From Naematelia aurantialba (lineage: Eukaryota; Basidiomycota; Tremellomycetes; Tremellales; Naemateliaceae): a stretch of DNA of 64,000 bases. Below, one piece after another: positions 1 to 12,257 of the stretch (position 1 is the stretch's first letter; each line of letters opens with the position of its first letter). The translations under genes and the position numbers were made by a program. The notes beneath the pieces are model-generated. The model was not told the origin of the DNA. It saw only the letters and a program-made list of their open reading frames with translations, and did not search any database. The DNA is taken from contig JAKFAO010000007.1 in assembly GCA_021527695.1 (NCBI GenBank), positions 1,488,001 to 1,552,000 on the forward strand, read 5' to 3'.

Positions 1-430
1 GGGCTGGGCGATTCGTGGTTGCCAAGCACGGCGCGCGGGGTGCCGATAGCCGCGACCCCCATAACAGCGACACCCGCGACAACGAGAGCCGCGACATCCA
101 CGACTACGAGGTGTACATGCTCGTCGGGCGGAAGGATGCAAGTCTCACAGACGCCGAGCGTGAGTGTCGACTACAGGCCCTTGTCGGCGTCGCTGTGTCT
201 GCCTGCTGCCTGTCTGCCTGTCTGCCTGTCTGCTTGTCGGCCTGTCTGCCTGTCTGCTTGTCGGCCCGTCTGCCTGTCTGCCTGTCTGCCTGTTTGCCTG
301 TCTGCCTGTCTGCCTGTTGTCTCTGTCTGTCTGTCTCTGTCTCTGCCTTGTCGTCACTTGCGTGACCAGGAGCTGACACACATCAGATGCCATGAGGAGT
401 TTTGCTAGAGCACATCCGGAGGTTGCATGA
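1..430 (+). CDS. 3' end of an unidentified protein gene (partial)
   Basis: The open frame enters from the left edge and reads a charged, Asp/Arg-rich stretch (RDIHDYEVYMLVGRKDASL) up to a gtgagt donor at 160. An acceptor preceded by CTGAC ends at 386, and the frame then continues through AMRSFARAHPEVA to a TGA at 428-430. The split codon C|AT is completed cleanly, which is the main support for this model. The 227-nt intron is almost entirely a CTGTCTGC repeat. The 5' part lies outside the window and no domain is recognisable, so no function is offered. The gene converges on the Pmp24 gene with about 135 bp between stop codons. Confidence 0.5.
195..350. repeat. CTGTCTGC-type octamer repeat inside an intron
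   Basis: Imperfect tandem copies of an 8-base unit (tgcctgtc, with tgcttgtc variants) run for about 150 bases and end in a ctgt/ctct microsatellite. The array fills the predicted last intron of the partial gene at the left edge. Open frames through it on both strands are repeat artefacts. Confidence 0.9.
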
Positions 431-565
431 TCTATAATACTCTACATACACAGATGCAGTTGCAGACGTCCAATCCCGAGTAACCATGTGCTGAGCAAAA
501 CAGCAGCGCGAGCCAAGCCTGACAACCCCTGCACCGCCGTACCACGCACCGCCATACCAACGCAT

Positions 566-1792
566 CTACTTGTTATGCCATAACAAGGTCCTGATATCGT
601 TCCACGCCTCGGAGTCGTGGTACAGGTATTCTGTCGGTCAGCGCTGGGCAGACTGAAAAGTTGACCACCGCGACTCACTCATACTACTGCTCATACCAGG
701 TTGCAGGCGTTCGCCCCTGTGTCTATACATATACATGACTCCCGCCCAGCTGAGGGCCGCCACGATCGCAAACGGCGTTTGAGCCGGTGGGATGGGCTTC
801 GGATTTGCCTGAGGCGAAGTGAGGGGCGGTAGCGGGTGGGGCAGCGGGGCGATGGGGTTGGAGTTGGGGTGAGGGGTTGTAGAGTATAATCGTGGGAGGA
901 GGGAGAGGAGTGTGCGTGACATTACATAGAGGACGATTTGCTCGTTGATCTACGCGGAATCAAGATTAGCCATGGCTGGTTTGTCAATGCACATTCCAGC
1001 ATGTCCGCAGTGGTGGGTCACGCATCTATACGTGTATAGGTACGGATGGGTCCCGGACAAGCTTACACAGGCGTCACGGGTATCTGAGTACCTGGGTGTC
1101 TGGTAGGCAGCTCGAAGGAAGACGCAACTCACAGGCGTCCGCTCGCCAAAGACCCACCACCCCCCAAGCCCCCCCGCGATCAGACTGTCCAAGTCGCGCT
1201 CTCTCCCGCCATTGAGGCGTTTCTGGAGCAGCAGAAAGAGTTTGTAGATGGTCACGAATTTGGCGAGGTTGAGCGCGTGCGTGCGCGTCGCGGTGAGAAT
1301 GTTGCGGATCTTGGCGGGAAATCTGGGCAGAGTTAGCTCCTTGTGTGTGTGTATGTGTGTGTGTGTAGAAGAAAGATAGAGAGAGGGATGTGGTGATGCA
1401 GTGCGCAGATGATGGAAAGATACAAAGAAACCCGAATGGGACTGACGGTTTCTTGGAGAAGAGAAAAGTCATGACGAGCGCATGAGGGAATCCTGCAAAC
1501 TCAGCCTCCATCGCCAAGCCATGATCCAAGGACCAAAGCACAGGTCATCCCGAATACTCACGGATTTTGACGCCGTACACCAGACCGTTACGCGCCCCTT
1601 TGAGCAGAGCAAGGAGGTCATGGTTTGCCGGGCTGAGCAGGTTGGTGTCAGCAAACAGCAGAACGCAAAGAGCAGTCAATAGAGATTGGCGATACGCGGT
1701 CGGGGCGTTTGTGTAGGCGCGTGCGGGTGGAACGAGAAGAGATCATGCCAGATGGCAGCTTACTCGAGGATGTACCGCTGTAGGGCTGACAT
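566..1792 (-). CDS. PXMP4: Peroxisomal membrane protein 4 (Pmp24/PXMP4 family)
   Basis: This is a Tim17/Tim22/Tim23/Pmp24-superfamily integral protein of the peroxisome membrane. Its biochemical role is not well defined in any organism. Family landmarks appear in order across five introns: ALLKGARNGLVYGVKIR, then FPHALVMTFLF, then NLAKFVTIYKLFLLLQKRL, then a glycine-rich membrane segment (AGGLGGWWVFGE), then INEQIVLYVMSRTLLSL, and a C-terminus reading YLYHDSEAWNDI ending LLWHNK. Exon 1 is 1764-1792 and intron 1 is 1633-1763, with the split codon GA|C giving ILDPANHD. The second intron carries a TG-dinucleotide run near 1346. The stop codon is at 566-568. The size, roughly 200-240 residues, fits the family. 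The identification is firm; the donor after the LFSKK segment is the least certain boundary. Confidence 0.88.
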
Positions 1793-2264
1793 GTGCGTAG
1801 GCGTCGGTCTCGTGTCGTGAGAGTCGGTGATGAAGCGTTTACACCTGGGAAATGCGAGGTGATAGAGGCGATGGAGAGAGAAAATGCAAGGTTGAACAAA
1901 GTTGCGGTTACAAGCTCCGGTAAACTAATTTGCCGGCGTCATCGCTGATGGATGGGTTAGTTTGTTCCATTGTATATGGGTGTGGAGCTCATGAACAACA
2001 GCGACAAGCACAGCGCAGCACAGCACTCAGCATGCAGAGATGGGGCTGATGCAGCACAAGGTTCCATTCCATCTGGTTCCCTCTACCGCGTTGTCAATGA
2101 GCTCGTAGACAAGGGCAAAAGTCATTCAAGCCATGGACCGAATAAACCGGCGTTCGCCGCCACACGGCGACGCCATACTTGCAGTCGATGAGCGGGTTAG
2201 CACTAGACAGTGTCGATAGCTTCGACAGTCTCGACAGTCCCTCACACCAGGCAAGACAAGAAAA
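1793..2264. other. Divergent intergenic region (PXMP4 / DPP5)
   Basis: These 470 bases lie between two outward-facing start codons and must hold both promoters. I see no long coding frame, RNA gene or clear TATA box. The short open frames here show no conserved motif. Confidence 0.5.
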
Positions 2265-5024
2265 ATGCGGGCGACGCTTCTGTTGGGCCTGATCCTGGGC
2301 ACACTCAAGGGGCTATGCCAGCATGGGCATGGGCATGCACCGGTCTACGATAGTCGGAAAGCCTTTACAGCCGAGGACATGTTGGCGGCACCTCGACCGC
2401 AAGCGGCCATCCCGAGTCCCGACGGACTGAACGCAATCAACGTGGTTGACCGCTGGGATCCAGTTGCCGATACGTGAGTGACCAACAGGATGGTGGCTGA
2501 CGCCAGAACGACGCGGTCGGTGTACATTCTTTCTCTCGACGGGTCATCAGAGCCGCCGCGAGTTCTCTTTGAGAGCCCGCCTTCCGAGGCGTCTGAGTTC
2601 CTCTGGCTCGCAAATGATACTATAGCATACCTAAACGGCTCGCTCCTCTACTCCCTTCCTGTAAACACGACAAACACCACGCTCCTCAGCTCCAAGCCGA
2701 CGCTGGAGCTTGAGTTTCCAGAAGGGATCAACCCGGGCAGCCTCAAGTATTCGCCATTGGCTGGGGTGCTGGCGTTCTCGGCGCAGGTCTGGGCAGATGG
2801 ATCGTTTGACTCTGTTGCGCGTTTCGACCAGGCTCAACAGAAACAGAGGGACACGGGAAGAGTGTACGACGAGCTTTACTTCCGGCATTGGGATACGTGG
2901 CGGACACCAGGCAAGGTGTGGACGATTGGAATCACCGAGCTACCCCACGGTGCGAAAACCGCCAGCGATGCCTCCAAGGTGCCCTTGCACAATGCGCTGA
3001 ATGCGTCTGGCTTGGTGGGTTTCCGCTTTTCCCGGTCTCATGTGGGCCCGTGGGACAGTGTGGACTGCAGCATCGATAATTGGCGCTGACACGGCGGAAG
3101 TACTCACAAATGGACCCGATCGAGTTTGACCTCTCGGCGACCCACCTCGCCATCAATGTGAAAGCGCCGCATCTGCAGCCAGCGCTACATACGCGGACAG
3201 ACGTATACCTGTTCCGTCTAGACGGCAAAGGGAGCTCGCCCAAGCACCTCACGCCACATGCACACGGCGCGATCAGTGGGGTGACCTTGTCTGCAACTGG
3301 GGAGCGGCTGGCATGGCTCGAGATGGCCGAGGACGGGTACGAGTCGGACCGCCGCGTGGTCGTGACGTACGACCTCGCGAGCAAGGATGGCAAACTCACA
3401 CGCTGGACAGACAATTGGGACAGGAGTCCGAGCGAGCTCACTGTGAGTGTGGTGTAGGGATCAATCCATTTCGGCGTCGGGCTGTCGGGCTATTGGACAA
3501 TTGGGCGATTGGGCTGTTGACCATTGTGATGTGAGATTACCGCTCACTCCTGCTGTGTAGTGGGCGTTGGAGTCCGATTCGCTGTACTTCCTCGCAGAGC
3601 ATCACGGCCGCATCTTGCCGTACCACCTCTCACATCCCGACCATCTACCGACCCCACTACTATTCGACCACGCGACCGTCGCTCTGTCCGCCATCTTGCC
3701 AAAAACGCTGCTGCTGTCTATCAACTCGTTTACCTCTCCCACGGACATTTTCCTACTGCATTTAGATTCGCAGGAAAAATCCGAGCAGGCCCAGGCCGAC
3801 GACCACAAGGATAAGGACAAATTGCCTCGCGAACCGCTGCGGCGCGTGACGGACTGGTCTAGCAAGTTCCTCGCTGGCCGGCTCGACGACCTACAGATCG
3901 ACGAGTTCTGGTTCAGGGGTGCGGAAGACTGGGACGTCATGGGTTGGACGATCGCGCCGCTCGGCTCGGCTGTGCGCTTGCACAATGACAAGAACGAGGG
4001 CGCGCACGCCCGTGCGGAATCACACCACCGGTACCCACTTGCATTCCTGATCCACGGGGGGCCCCAAGGAGCATGGGAAGACAGCTGGTCGACGCGTTGG
4101 AATCCCGCACTCTATGCGGCGCAGGGATACTTTGTCGTGGCGATCAACCCGACCGGCTCGACAGGCTACGGCCAAGAATTCACCGACCGTATACGGTCGC
4201 AGTGGGGCGGAAGGCCGTTCAAAGATCTTGTGGCGGGGTATCATGCGGTGCTCGATGCGCATCCTGAGATTGACCCGCAACGCACGGCGGCGCTAGGCGC
4301 CTCGTATGGCGGGTACATGATAAACTGGATCAACGGGCACAACGACGCGTTCAAGTCGGCGTCGCTTTCTGACTCTGTCTCGAATTCTGGAGACTCTCAA
4401 GGGGAATCCATTTTCGGGTCTGGGCCTCGATCTGCCCCTGCATCCGGGGGGTTCAAAGCGCTGGTCTGCCACGACGGGATCTTCGACACGCTCGGCGCGT
4501 ACTACACCACCGAGGAGATCTTCTTCCCCACACACGACCTTGCGGGCTCGCCGACCTCTGCGCGCGCGACCTACGAGCGCTGGAACCCGATGAACCACGT
4601 CGGCGAATGGACGACGCCGCAGCTCGTGGTCCACTCGGCGCAGGACTTCCGCCTCGTCGACGGCCAGGGCTTCGCCCCGTTCACCGCGCTCCAGGTCCAG
4701 GGCGTGCCGAGCAGGCTCTTGTGGTTTCCAGACGAGAACCACTGGGTGCTCAAGCCGCACAACTCGATCCGCTGGCACGTGAGTGCAAGACTCCCCCTTC
4801 CCCCCCCTCACGACCCCCCCCCCCCCTCCCCACCAACGCGCGGGCGCAATTTGAGCGCCGAGGTCACCGCGAGGCGTCGCTGATGTTCTTGGTAACAGTA
4901 CGAAGTCTTTCGCTGGCTCGACGAGTGGGTCGGCGACCAGCCAGAAACCCCGCTCGATGTAGGCGCGTGGGTCGGCGAACAGCCATTCGACGGCAAACAG
5001 CCGGACCCGCTGGTGATCCAGTGA
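2265..5024 (+). CDS. DPP5: Secreted dipeptidyl-peptidase V-like serine peptidase (S9 family)
   Basis: This is a prolyl-oligopeptidase-fold exopeptidase that releases dipeptides from peptides outside the cell. A hydrophobic N-terminal signal sequence (MRATLLLGLILGTLKGLC) precedes a beta-propeller region and a C-terminal alpha/beta-hydrolase domain. The hydrolase shows LIHGGPQGAWEDSW (oxyanion region), the nucleophile motif GASYGGYM, the acid Asp in HSAQDFRLVDGQG and the His in PDENHWVLKP. I place four introns at 2474-2506 (33 nt), 3015-3100, 3443-3560 and 4779-4898. Removing them leaves 2,403 bases, an exact open frame of 800 residues, close to the usual fungal DppV length plus small insertions. 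The second intron boundary is the least certain because its donor is gtgggt. An Asp/Ser-rich loop around 4360-4440 is an insertion next to the nucleophile. Confidence 0.9.
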
Positions 5025-5125
5025 TCCATCCAGTGATCCAGTGGTCCATCCAGTTGTCCAGTTGTCCAGTTTTCCAGTTCCTCATTCCTCCAGTTATTAA
5101 GTGTCCCGTGATCCAGTGATCCAAT
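5013..5125. repeat. gatccagt / gtccagtt tandem repeat after the DPP5 stop
   Basis: Short units of the form tgatccatccag, gtggtccatccag and ttgtccag are repeated with variation. The array starts inside the last codons of the peptidase gene and runs through its 3' UTR, so the last few residues (PLVIQ) have been shaped by the repeat. Confidence 0.8.
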
Positions 5126-5552
5126 AATTATTGCATTCTTACCGCTCAGCGTGAAACGCGATTACCTGCGCCAAGGCATGCGACACAAACCTTGCATTGC
5201 TCGTGAACTTGCGTCTGAACATTTAGTATCGGTATTGGCGTTGGTATTCCCTCGGTCTCGTCAGTTTGACATGGCATTGGTATATCTGGCGTGCCAGGAT
5301 GCCTGGTTCCGTGCCATACTGTATTCAGACCTCGCAGCGTCCCAACCCCGACCTCTCCATAGCGACTTCTGTAGCATCCATCATCAAACGCAGCCTGGCA
5401 GTTGTACGAATTCTACTCCAGTAGCAACCGTCCCTCAACACCCGCCTGGCAAATGTCGAATCTACGTGTCGCCCCTGGCACGCACAGTGCCCAGCCGCAA
5501 TGGAGTCTCACAAAATGCATCAAATCGCTACAACCGTCGCATCGTATATACA
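5126..5552. other. Intergenic region between convergent genes
   Basis: This stretch separates the 3' ends of the S9 peptidase and myosin genes. It contains an A/T-rich patch near 5126-5140 that may serve for 3'-end formation. I see no credible coding exon; open frames here lack fungal codon pattern and family motifs. Confidence 0.5.
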
Positions 5553-8500
5553 TCAGTCCTCCTCCTGCGCCCGTTGCGCCCGCTTTGCAAGGCTAGAATC
5601 AAGCGTCAGCATGCCTTAAACCACCCTCTCTGGAACCCTAAAGCCCTGAGACGCCAACTCACGCTGCAGCGAGATCTAATTGTCCCGACGCCGCTTTGGG
5701 CGGCCCAACGTGCCCTGGTTTCGCACTTGCCACCGGTTGGATCTTTGGCGCACTGGGAATCGGCGGTTTCCCAGGCGCACCGGCGCCTAGACCGGCGGGT
5801 TTGGCCCCCACCCCCGGTTTGGCCGGGACGACCGGTTTGGGCTTGGGCGCCGGCGCCGGACCTTTGTGTCCTATTTGCGAAGAGGGTCTAGAACTGGCTG
5901 GCGAGGACCCGTTGGAAATTGGGGCGGATTTGTGTCCGTTGGCTATGCTGGCTGCCACCGCTGCTGCTGCTGGCGCCGGCGGTGCTCGACGCGCGACAGG
6001 AGGCGGTGGTGGTGGCGGAGGCGGAGCATGCTCGATAAGTTTCAGGCTGCTGTCAGTGCTGGCTCGGGGTACGGCGGCTTACTAATTTGATGGCGCCCAT
6101 CCCTCCTGCCCATTCTTCACAACCATCCACCAGCCATTATCGTCCTTCTCCTTCACCTCAACCTCCTCCCCTTTGACCAGCTGCATCTCGCCTTCCTGCC
6201 CTGCAAAGTTGTACAACGCCTTGTACATCTCTTTTGATGGAGCAGGAGGTGGTGGAGGCGGCGGGGGAGGCGGCGGCGCATGGTGGCCGGGGACAGCTGG
6301 CGGTGCACGGCTCGTGCCAGCAGGTTTGGACACAGGCGCCAAGGTCGGAGCGGCACCTTTGGCGACCGGCATCGACGCAAGAGCGGAAGGAGGAGCAGGC
6401 TTCGTTGCGCCGGGAAGCGCTTGCGCTTTGGGCCGTGTACCAGACCGCATCGCTGCCGGTGCCGCTTTGGCCGCCTTCTTCTTTCTCGGCATCCTGGGCG
6501 GCATCGGATTTGACACTGCCATCAGTCACATGCCTCCATGCAAGCTTACCGCTATTTGGCGGTTCCCCGGATCCCACCAGGATCGTATGACTCTTGTACG
6601 TTGCATCACCCCGGATCGACTCGTCCTTCTGCGATTTGATCTGTGCTCTCTTGTCCTTCTTCTTTGCATAATCGATGATCGGGCCAACACTGACATTCAT
6701 ATTGCCGCCTGTCAAGGTCAAGATGACACACATCATCTCGGTTTTCAGCGTGCACGTCAGGATCGGATCGCCTTCTTCGCACGGGTTGACGTTGAGCGCG
6801 ATGAAATCGTCTCGCAAATTGGTCATCGAAATGCCCCTTATAGTGACCAGAGGAATCTTGCGTTCGAGAGTTGTACTGACGCGGCCATCTTTCGACGCTG
6901 TCACGACTATGTAGACGGCTTTGTCGGTCTAACGTGAGCCAAGTCGATCTGTGACTCACAATAATGAGGAACCTGGGGCTCAGCTTGGATGAGCGCCCCA
7001 ATTTGGACACCAGTAGCTCCCCGCGCATACTAAAGTGAACAGTTTCGGCGGCTGGTATCAGTGTCATCCCTCCTTCGCACTCACGAGAAATCCCTGCAGC
7101 GTTGCGTAACATCTCTCCTTGTGGACTGGTGCCTCCGACGTCCAGGTAATCACCCATGAATTTGCGCATGCCGAGTAAGCTGAACCTCCTGCGCTCTTTC
7201 CTCCCGGCAAGTACCTCGTGCCCGTAATCACGCTTCCGCGCATACACCAGGCCTTCTTTCTGATTCTTCCAGAAGCGCTGGATCTTGGTCGCCGCTTCGT
7301 GCTTGCGGCGCACATGTGCTCGCCACGCACGCTGAATACGGCTCGCCATAGTATGCCAGTATCGGTCTCGCTCTCCTTCCAGGTAGAATAGCTTACATTA
7401 GCCAAGATCAACGCGCAAACGCACTGTTTCAGGGTTCTTTATGAATGCCTTGGTCACGCCCATCTGCCACTCGTCTCTTGCAATCTTTGCGTCGGTGAGA
7501 ATCCGCTCACATCCAGACCGGTCGTCGCCTTGCCAGATATAGTCGCCCGCGTATGACGTCGCCGGAGAGAGCAAATAGAAACGCTCGATCATTTTGTTAA
7601 ACTCGGCTCGATACGCAAAGCCAGCTCGTCGGACACGGATATTCTCCTGCAGACCGAGATACTTGATCTGATGCAGGATCGCCTTGTCGTCGTATTCTGA
7701 AGGAGAACGATTTTGGTTCGGCTTGATTGTTCGGATATAGTGGGGTTGACAACGCATCAGGTTGGTCACGAGGTCGTTGGCAGACTGCTTGATCTTGTCG
7801 CCTGCCGTGGGTGGTCGCTTCTTGGAATCCTTGTCCACCTTGTCTGGGAACAAAGTACGGAGGAACTGATCTTTGCTACCGTCAATGAGGTCCAGGATAT
7901 CCTTGATAAGAGTATCCTTGTTCTTGTCGGTCATCCCTGAAACATTGTACAACACGTCTCCAGCATAGTGCTTGATGAGGAACTTGTTCCCACGCGACTC
8001 GAAGTTCGGATTGGCTGTCAACATATTACTTCGCTGAATAAACGAATTGTCCGCAGCAGACGGGTCGGCATGTGCGGTCGCCGTGGCATCGTTCAGCGTT
8101 GCAAAGATACCTGCGGGCCGCTTGCCCTCAATCAACTCGCACACGACCGCATTGTCAAAGACTACAATCAGCTCAGCCCAACTGGCCACCCACATTTGAT
8201 AGGTGTCCACCTGATCTGTTCGCGAACATATTCTTCCTGTTCAGCCTTGAGGGTCAACTCGATAAAGATCTGTTGTAGTTTCTCGTTGACGTAGTTGATG
8301 CACAGCTGTTCAAAGCTGTTGTCCTGGAAGATCTCAAAACCGCTGCCTGTCAGCCGGGTTCTTCATAGAAGCCTCACTAGATATCCAGGACCCCAATCAC
8401 AAATTCGCTCGCAGACTGTGGCTTCATTGAGACGTTGACCCGGCTCACGATCCACTCGAACAGATTGTTGTAGCTGTTGTTAGCCGTGTCCATAGTGTAG

Positions 8501-9948
8501 CTTACAGAGCCTTGGCGAGCGCATCACGACCTGAAGACGCTTGCGCGACGTTTTGCGGCACCTCGTAAACTGATCCCCGCCGCCCGCCCCGCTGGGTCTC
8601 CATGATTCGCTGCAACAGCACCCTCTGCAGATGTCCCGGATCCACTTCCATCAGGTACGCGGCGAAGTCGGTGACTCCAGGGTCTGCAATCGCAGCATTG
8701 CCATCGTCGTTCTCGATGAATTCGACATTGCCGAGCCACAGAATCGTCGCGAGCACCTTGAAAATAGAGTTCTGTTCATCCGCCGACAGACCGATAATTT
8801 GCATTGCACGCTGCACCGTGAGCTGTTACTCGAGCTCACCACTCACCAATGTTTCTGCAAAATCGGCAACATCGTTGATGCTTCGCACATCGAGACATCC
8901 GCTTCGACTGATATACGCATACGCCTCTGGGCCCTGCAATCCAAACGCCTCTTTCTGTGCCGCGGTCGCGCCCTTTGTAAATTGGTAGAAGATGTGGAAG
9001 TCTCGTTCATCGCGGATTTGGCCAACCACACGACCCTGTCGTCAGCTCGACCGCATAATGGCCCGTACCTTCTCTAGTAGATAATTGGTGATCTGTGCGC
9101 CGACAGGTTGACCCATGCGGTTGAACATGATCTCGAGGTATTTTCCCTGGCATCAGCGCAAGTCAAACGCCCAACTCACGTGTCGTGACGAGTTGTCGTT
9201 TCTGAGCGTCTTGGCGCAACCAAAGCTCTCTAGCAACGGGTTTGTGGCAAGCACCATCTCCTTGATGCCCTCGATACCAGATCCCGCGCTGTCACCGCCC
9301 GACACTGCCGCGATATACTGCATGATACGCTTGGCGGCCTCTGTCTTGCCGGCACCCGACTCGCCCGAGATAATCACACATTGGTTCTCCTTCTCTGAAG
9401 TCATCTTGTAGTACGCCGACTCTGCCACCGCGAATACATGTGGGGGCATCTCCAGGCGGTTCTTGCCGCGATACGAGTTGAGCGTCTCGTCCGTGTAGAT
9501 CCCCAGGTCTGGCATCAGCCCGCTGTCAAGCGCAAGTTATTCACCTCGGAAAGGGTTGACAGAGATGAGCACATGAGCGATATATGTCTGGCACGTATCA
9601 TCAGCGGGCGGACCATCGACCCCAGATGCGACCCACATAGATCTCCTGGTTTTGAAAGCGCTGTCTTAGGTTCTTGTTGATCTCGTCGTTGGTAATGGTG
9701 CTCAACAGCGTCATATCCGGCACGCCTGCCGACTTCTTCTTCCGAAATCCTTCACTCCAGTCGGCCTGCAACTCAGCACGGCCGTATCGCAATCGAGGGA
9801 CTCGAGCTGGCTGACCTTTGCAATCTGGGTATTGGCGCTCTTCTTGGGTCCTCCTCCTCCTGACAACGCCCCAAGCACCCCTTTCTTCCCAGCTTTCTTT
9901 GATGGCGCCTGAGAGTCAGCACATGTTTCCAGGACCTGCACGTACCAT
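5553..9948 (-). CDS. MYO1: Class I myosin (fungal Myo1/MyoA type)
   Basis: This actin-based motor drives endocytosis and polarised growth at cortical actin patches. About 17 exons can be joined in frame, giving roughly 1,270 residues. The first exon is only the ATG (9946-9948), followed by APSKKAGKK. The motor has the P-loop GESGAGKT near residues 138-145, NPLLESFG and the TEDS-site segment RRGSVYEVP, whose Ser is the phosphorylation-competent residue in fungal myosin-I. Two IQ motifs follow ([20 protein letters not shown]). Then come a TH1 lipid-binding domain ([17 protein letters not shown]), a poly-proline stretch, an SH3 domain ([15 protein letters not shown] to NGWWMV) and a Pro/Ala-rich tail. 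The last intron is spliced into [14 protein letters not shown] and a stop at 5553-5555. The tail therefore lacks the terminal acidic-Trp (DEW/DDW) motif that normally contacts Arp2/3. Most introns are 30-40 nt. Confidence 0.95.
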
Positions 9949-10134
9949 CTCTGCTGTGAGAGCTTGCCAAAGACGACTAGAGAGACAGAGAGAGAGAAAC
10001 AGAGGCTGCTGTATCTGCAAAGGTGACGACGTGGGGTCCTAACTACTGGTCGTGGCGGCTATCGCCGCAAACACCGACCCTTCAGTCTGTTGCGTTTTGA
10101 CATTCATGTCACTGGGGTAGCCAGCAGCAGAAGA
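9949..10134. promoter_or_regulatory. Bidirectional promoter region MYO1 / CAF1
   Basis: Only about 186 bases separate the start codons of two divergently transcribed genes. A gagagaga-type purine run lies near 9980-10000. No defined factor site is recognised. Confidence 0.45.
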
Positions 10135-11454
10135 ATGGTCACCATCCGCAATCCAAATCCCAACAAGGACGGCATCCACGAGGTGAGGCGCTGTCCTGGA
10201 GTGTAGCTGATCGGTCAGGTATGGGCAGAAAACCTCGAGACCGAGTTTGCGGCGCTGCGCAATGCGATTGACCAGTATCCTTTCGTGTCAATGGTGTGTG
10301 CCTCTCTTGCGTTCTCTGCTCTGTGCCGACTACTACAGGACACGGAGTTTCCGGGAATCGTCGCACGGCCTATAGGAGCATTCAAGACCGGTGCAGACTA
10401 CCACTTTCAGACGATGCGGTGTAACGTCGATATGCTCAAGATCATCCAACTGGGCATCACATTATGCGACAAGGATGGTCGCTCGCCGGAGATTTCGACC
10501 TGGCAATTCAACTTCCAGTTCAACCTAGGGTATGTTCCCATGCACGAACCACCTGACACGGTAGCGAGGACATGTATGCACCAGACTCTATTGAGCTGCT
10601 GAAGAATTCGGGCATCGACTTCAAGCGATGTGAAGAGGATGGCATCGATGTCGAGTATTTTGGAGAGCTCTTGGTGACCTCGGGACTGGTGTTGTTCGAC
10701 AATGTCAAATGGGTCTCCTTCCACTCGTGAGTGGTCGCTCCTGCGCAATCTCAGATCGCTACACTATCAATCTCATTCTGTTTCTGCTCGCTTGAGAGCC
10801 GTGCGACTGACGGGACCAGGGGCTACGACTTTGGCTACCTCCTGAAAATCCTCACTTGCGCCCCACTTCCTGCCAATGAAAACGACTTCTTCTCCCTCCT
10901 CGCCATCTGGTTCCCGTGTATATACGACATCAAGCACATTGTGCGGTCTGTCAAGACGCTCAGAGGCGGATTGCAGGAGATTGCAGAGTCACTCGGGGTA
11001 AGTCGCACCTCGGTCGACTCTGCCTCTGCGCCTGGAAAGTGAGATACGTCGCTGATGGCAACCGTCATAGATCACGCGGATAGGGCCGCAACATCAAGCT
11101 GGCTCGGACTCGCTGTTGACGGCGGCAGTGTTCTTCCGGATACGCAGCAACTACTTTAACAACGACCTCGACGATGATTACTACAAGTGTGTCTCTCTGC
11201 TATCATCGTCGCGCTCTTCTGCTCCGATCTCTATCGCAGCTCGCACCCCCCACCCCAAACACATACCCCGGTCCTGCCGTTCTTGCTCTGTATTCGCATA
11301 TGGGCCCTCCGTTCCAATCTGCTCCTGTGTGATATTCATGACGGTCGCTGACGCAATCCAACCCAGAAACTACCTATATGGCTTCTCATCAGGGCGCCAC
11401 GGCAAAATATCCCCCACGACCTTCAGCAGCGTCATCACCGAGCGGCCGTACTAG
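10135..11454 (+). CDS. POP2: CCR4-NOT deadenylase subunit CAF1/POP2
   Basis: This is a DEDD-family 3'-5' exoribonuclease that shortens mRNA poly(A) tails within the CCR4-NOT complex. The spliced protein reads [17 protein letters not shown], then [17 protein letters not shown] with the first catalytic Asp-Glu pair. It continues with [23 protein letters not shown]-like text, [17 protein letters not shown] (third acidic residue), [12 protein letters not shown] (fourth) and [19 protein letters not shown]. Exons are split by five or six short introns, among them one between [16 protein letters not shown] and VWAEN and one between FVSM and DTEFPG. The stop codon is at 11452-11454. The fungal Gln-rich N-terminal extension is absent; the protein resembles the short animal-type CAF1. 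The C-terminal 20 residues after NYLYGF are divergent, so the final exon is slightly uncertain. Confidence 0.93.
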
Positions 11455-12257
11455 GTCTAGCCGTATACTTCGCAAACTAGACGGGCTACCTGGCGGCCGT
11501 GCAGGTGAGCCGAAGTGGCACTTAGTCAAGACTGGCAACGAGGGTGAGGAGGGGGGAAGTGAAGGCAGGATGGGAGTGAGAATGGGAGTGAAAGAGGGGT
11601 GTAAGAGAGGGAGTAAAAGAGGGAGTGAGAGTGAGGCTGAAGGGCGCGGAGAGTGAGCGGCGCGGAGAGTGAGGGACGAGGAGAGTGAGGGGTGAGGAGA
11701 GTGGGAAGAGAGTGGTCGGGATACTTTGGAGGATGGTGGACGATACATACCCCCATGCTCAGATACCCTGTACAACCATGCACATAGCGGCTCATGATAC
11801 CCGACGACTGTCCAGGTCGTCGACCCTCACCTCGATTGCTCCACCGATTGGTATCCATCTTCGGCGGTCCTCCGTCTGGGACCTTACACGACCTTCAGTC
11901 AGACAAGCCCGACCACAATATACTGCATGCTATGTACATAAAGTACAAAGACACACGCGCGAGGCGACTATGCTACACGATAGCTACGTCCGCCAGCCCG
12001 TACGCCGAGGGCTGCGAATCTCTCTCTCTCTCTCCACCGACTCTGTACCGACTTCCGACTTGACCGACTCACTCTACTGACACTTTCTTCCGCTACGGAT
12101 CTCTGGCTCTTCTATCTATCCCTTCTCGGCATTTGTCGCCTTCCCCTCGCCGTTGGGACTGTTTCCACTTGTCCCACTTTCTCTACGGGTCACCAAGCCA
12201 TCCTATCGAGGCGCCATGCCTCGCACTGCGAGGCAGTCTCGAGCCCTCAGTGGCAGA
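11455..12257. other. Intergenic region between convergent CAF1 and transcription factor genes
   Basis: About 800 bases with no convincing gene. The 5' part (about 11540-11710) is a purine-rich array of gagtgag/gggagtga units. The remainder includes a ctctctct run near 12020. It presumably holds the two 3' UTRs. Confidence 0.5.
11540..11712. repeat. Purine-rich gagtgag minisatellite
   Basis: Imperfect repeats of 8-12 bases (gggagtgag, gagagtgaggg) occupy the 3' flank of CAF1. They generate spurious open frames on both strands. Confidence 0.8.
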
